Shown in pieces: positions 62,720 to 64,000 of a DNA stretch of 64,000 bases. The stretch spans positions 744,001-808,000 of the forward strand of contig JAEWOE010000006.1 in NCBI GenBank assembly GCA_023460995.1, read 5' to 3'. Position numbers and translations under genes: made by a program. The first letter of the stretch is position 1. The number at the start of each line of letters is the position of its first letter. The notes beneath the pieces are model-generated. The model saw only the letters and a list, made by a program, of their open reading frames with translations. It made no database searches and had not been told where the DNA came from. The stretch comes from Bacillota bacterium (GTDB taxonomy: Bacteria; Bacillota_I; Bacilli_A; RF39; UBA660).

Positions 62720-63439
62720 ATGAGTGAAGAAATACTTAAGATACCAACTCATGTAGGTATTATAGTAGATGGTAACGGTAGATGGGCTAAGGAAAAAGGT
62801 TTATCTAGAAGTATGGGCCATAAAGCAGGAGCAGATAATTTAGAAAAAATATCTAGATATGCTTTTGAATGTGGTGTCAAAGTTCTTAGTTTATATGTTT
62901 TTTCATCAGATAATTTTAAAAGAAGTGAAGAAGAAGTGAATTATTTAATGAATTTATTTACTAGTAAGTTTAAGAAAGATGCTAAAATATATAATAAAGA
63001 AAATATTAAAGTAGTTTTTTCAGGTAGAAGAGAACCTTTAAGAGATGATGTTTTAAAAACAATTGATGAAATTACTGAAACAACAAAGAAGAATACTAAA
63101 GGTATAATAAATTTTTGTCTTAATTATGGCGGTCAATTTGAAATAATTGATGCTGTAAAGAAACTAAGTCAAGATAATGTTGATATAGAAAATCTAAATA
63201 TAGAGACTTTTAGTCATTATATGTATCAAGATTTACCATCAATTGACTTATTAATAAGAACTAGTGGCGAGCAAAGACTAAGTAATTTTATGTTATGGCA
63301 ATGCTCATATGCAGAATTTTACTTCCCAAATACTTATTTTCCGGATTTTAATAAGGATGAATTTGATTTGGCTATACTTAAATATAATAAAAGAGATAGA
63401 CGTTTTGGAGGAATAAATTATGAAACAAAGAGCAATTAG
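62720..63439 (+). CDS. uppS: Isoprenyl transferase (undecaprenyl diphosphate synthase)
   Basis: 239 residues. The catalytic block HVGIIVDGNGRWAKEKG (Asp at ~19 binds Mg2+-diphosphate), the FSSDNFKRSEEEV block, NFCLNYGGQFEI and the C-terminal LLIRTSGEQRLSNFMLWQCSYAEFYF are all intact. Makes the C55 lipid carrier for peptidoglycan. Overlaps cdsA by 20 bp, the conserved uppS-cdsA order. Confidence 0.96.
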   Translation: MSEEILKIPTHVGIIVDGNGRWAKEKGLSRSMGHKAGADNLEKISRYAFECGVKVLSLYVFSSDNFKRSEEEVNYLMNLFTSKFKKDAKIYNKENIKVVFSGRREPLRDDVLKTIDEITETTKKNTKGIINFCLNYGGQFEIIDAVKKLSQDNVDIENLNIETFSHYMYQDLPSIDLLIRTSGEQRLSNFMLWQCSYAEFYFPNTYFPDFNKDEFDLAILKYNKRDRRFGGINYETKSN

Positions 63440-64000
63440 TGCACTTATTATGATTATTATTTGTGTACCACTTTTAATAACAGGAGGATTATTCTTTAAT
63501 ATAGGTGTATTTATACTAGCAATGCTAGCCTTAAAAGAATTCTTAGATATAAAAGAAACTAAGAAAAGAGTTCCTAATTTTGTAAAAATAATCTCTTATG
63601 CTTTTTTAGTTATGTTAATAGGTATTAATGTAAGTAATGAAGTACTTGATTTTCAAATGGATTATAGAGTAATAAGTGGTTTATTTTTAACTTTCTTAGT
63701 GCCAACTATTCTATATCATGATAGGGAAAAATATAGTATTAATGATGCTTTTTATTTAATTGGAGGTGTATTCTTTTTAGCACTTTCTATGATTCTTCTT
63801 ATAAATGTTAGAAGTTTTGGGCTAATGACATTAATTTATTTACTTTTAATTACGATTATGACAGATACTTTTGCTTACTTAACAGGTATGCTTATAGGAA
63901 GAACTAAATTAATAGAGTCTATATCTCCTAAAAAAACTTGGGAAGGCACAATAGGTGGGACAGTTATTGCAGTATTTATAAGTACAATGTTTTATATTAC
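63420..64000 (+). CDS. cdsA: Phosphatidate cytidylyltransferase (5' part)
   Basis: The frame from ATG 63420 runs off the window end (~193 residues seen). Multiple hydrophobic helices and the signature SPKKTWEGTIGG near the end identify CdsA, which makes CDP-diacylglycerol. GGAGGAA upstream lies inside uppS. Confidence 0.93.
   Translation, partial: MKQRAISALIMIIICVPLLITGGLFFNIGVFILAMLALKEFLDIKETKKRVPNFVKIISYAFLVMLIGINVSNEVLDFQMDYRVISGLFLTFLVPTILYHDREKYSINDAFYLIGGVFFLALSMILLINVRSFGLMTLIYLLLITIMTDTFAYLTGMLIGRTKLIESISPKKTWEGTIGGTVIAVFISTMFYI

Overview
The window is about 27% G+C by eye and uses TGA as a stop (for example ftsY). It carries a Bacilli-type gene set: RNase J, FtsY-YlxM, the DnaB/DnaI primosome pair, CvfB, YidD, a T-box-controlled threonyl-tRNA synthetase, and the order rpsP-khpA ... 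uppS-cdsA. Four sporulation genes (a lone spoIIIAH, gerE, gerM and cotE) and perfect Spo0A-box octamers point to an endospore-forming, very AT-rich member of Bacillota, probably a Bacilli/Erysipelotrichia-like gut lineage. I cannot name the species.

Layout. 0-6.6 kb: end of miaA, rnj, ftsY-ylxM-herA operon. 6.6-9.4 kb: tRNA-Lys followed by a PHP-domain/ABC-ATPase gene (TrlF-like architecture) and a small partner, behind two tandem Spo0A boxes. 9.4-18.3 kb: HD hydrolase, cupin, cvfB, small unknowns, a three-gene ABC-2 exporter. 18.5-21.3 kb: tRNA-Ile, tRNA-Glu and two prepilin-like genes. 21-30.5 kb: housekeeping and unknown genes (tRNA-Ser, methyltransferase, pseudouridine synthase, ZnuA-like lipoprotein, yidD, rnc, yebC, signal peptidase I). 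30.6-35.7 kb: two giant prepilin/GLUG-repeat genes in tandem. 35.7-45 kb: dnaB-dnaI, an RNB-like protein, T-box-thrS, spoIIIAH-gerE-gerM, tRNA-Arg. 45.1-54.8 kb: a cassette array after tRNA-Arg with two copies of a membrane-protein plus prepilin module, an unknown gene, UDG-like and NTPase genes and a fifth lectin-type prepilin. 55-64 kb: HD-GYP, gmk, GDPD, an ABC-2 exporter, cotE, rpsP, khpA, uppS and the start of cdsA.

The most interesting system is the family of prepilin-like surface proteins. Five have an almost identical type IV prepilin N-terminus and a C-type-lectin/FGE-like C-terminus ending in GVRPVITI. In three of them the last ~85-87 bp before GVRPVI vary strongly, are very GC-rich for this genome and are built of NNC codons, while both flanks are nearly identical. 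That is the pattern left by a diversity-generating retroelement (DGR) at a variable repeat. No reverse transcriptase or template repeat lies in the window, so the DGR engine would have to act from elsewhere.

These genes sit in repeat-bounded cassettes behind tRNA genes at two loci. Each internal boundary joins a related ~50-bp arm to a copy of that locus's tRNA 3' end (CACCA) and terminator, as if cassettes had been inserted or duplicated at tRNA 3' ends. Four of the five lectin-type prepilins share one promoter (TTGCAA-17-TATTAT). Their membrane-protein partners have Spo0A boxes and an attenuator-like leader, which suggests that a variable surface display is tied to the sporulation or stationary-phase decision. 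That link is inference.
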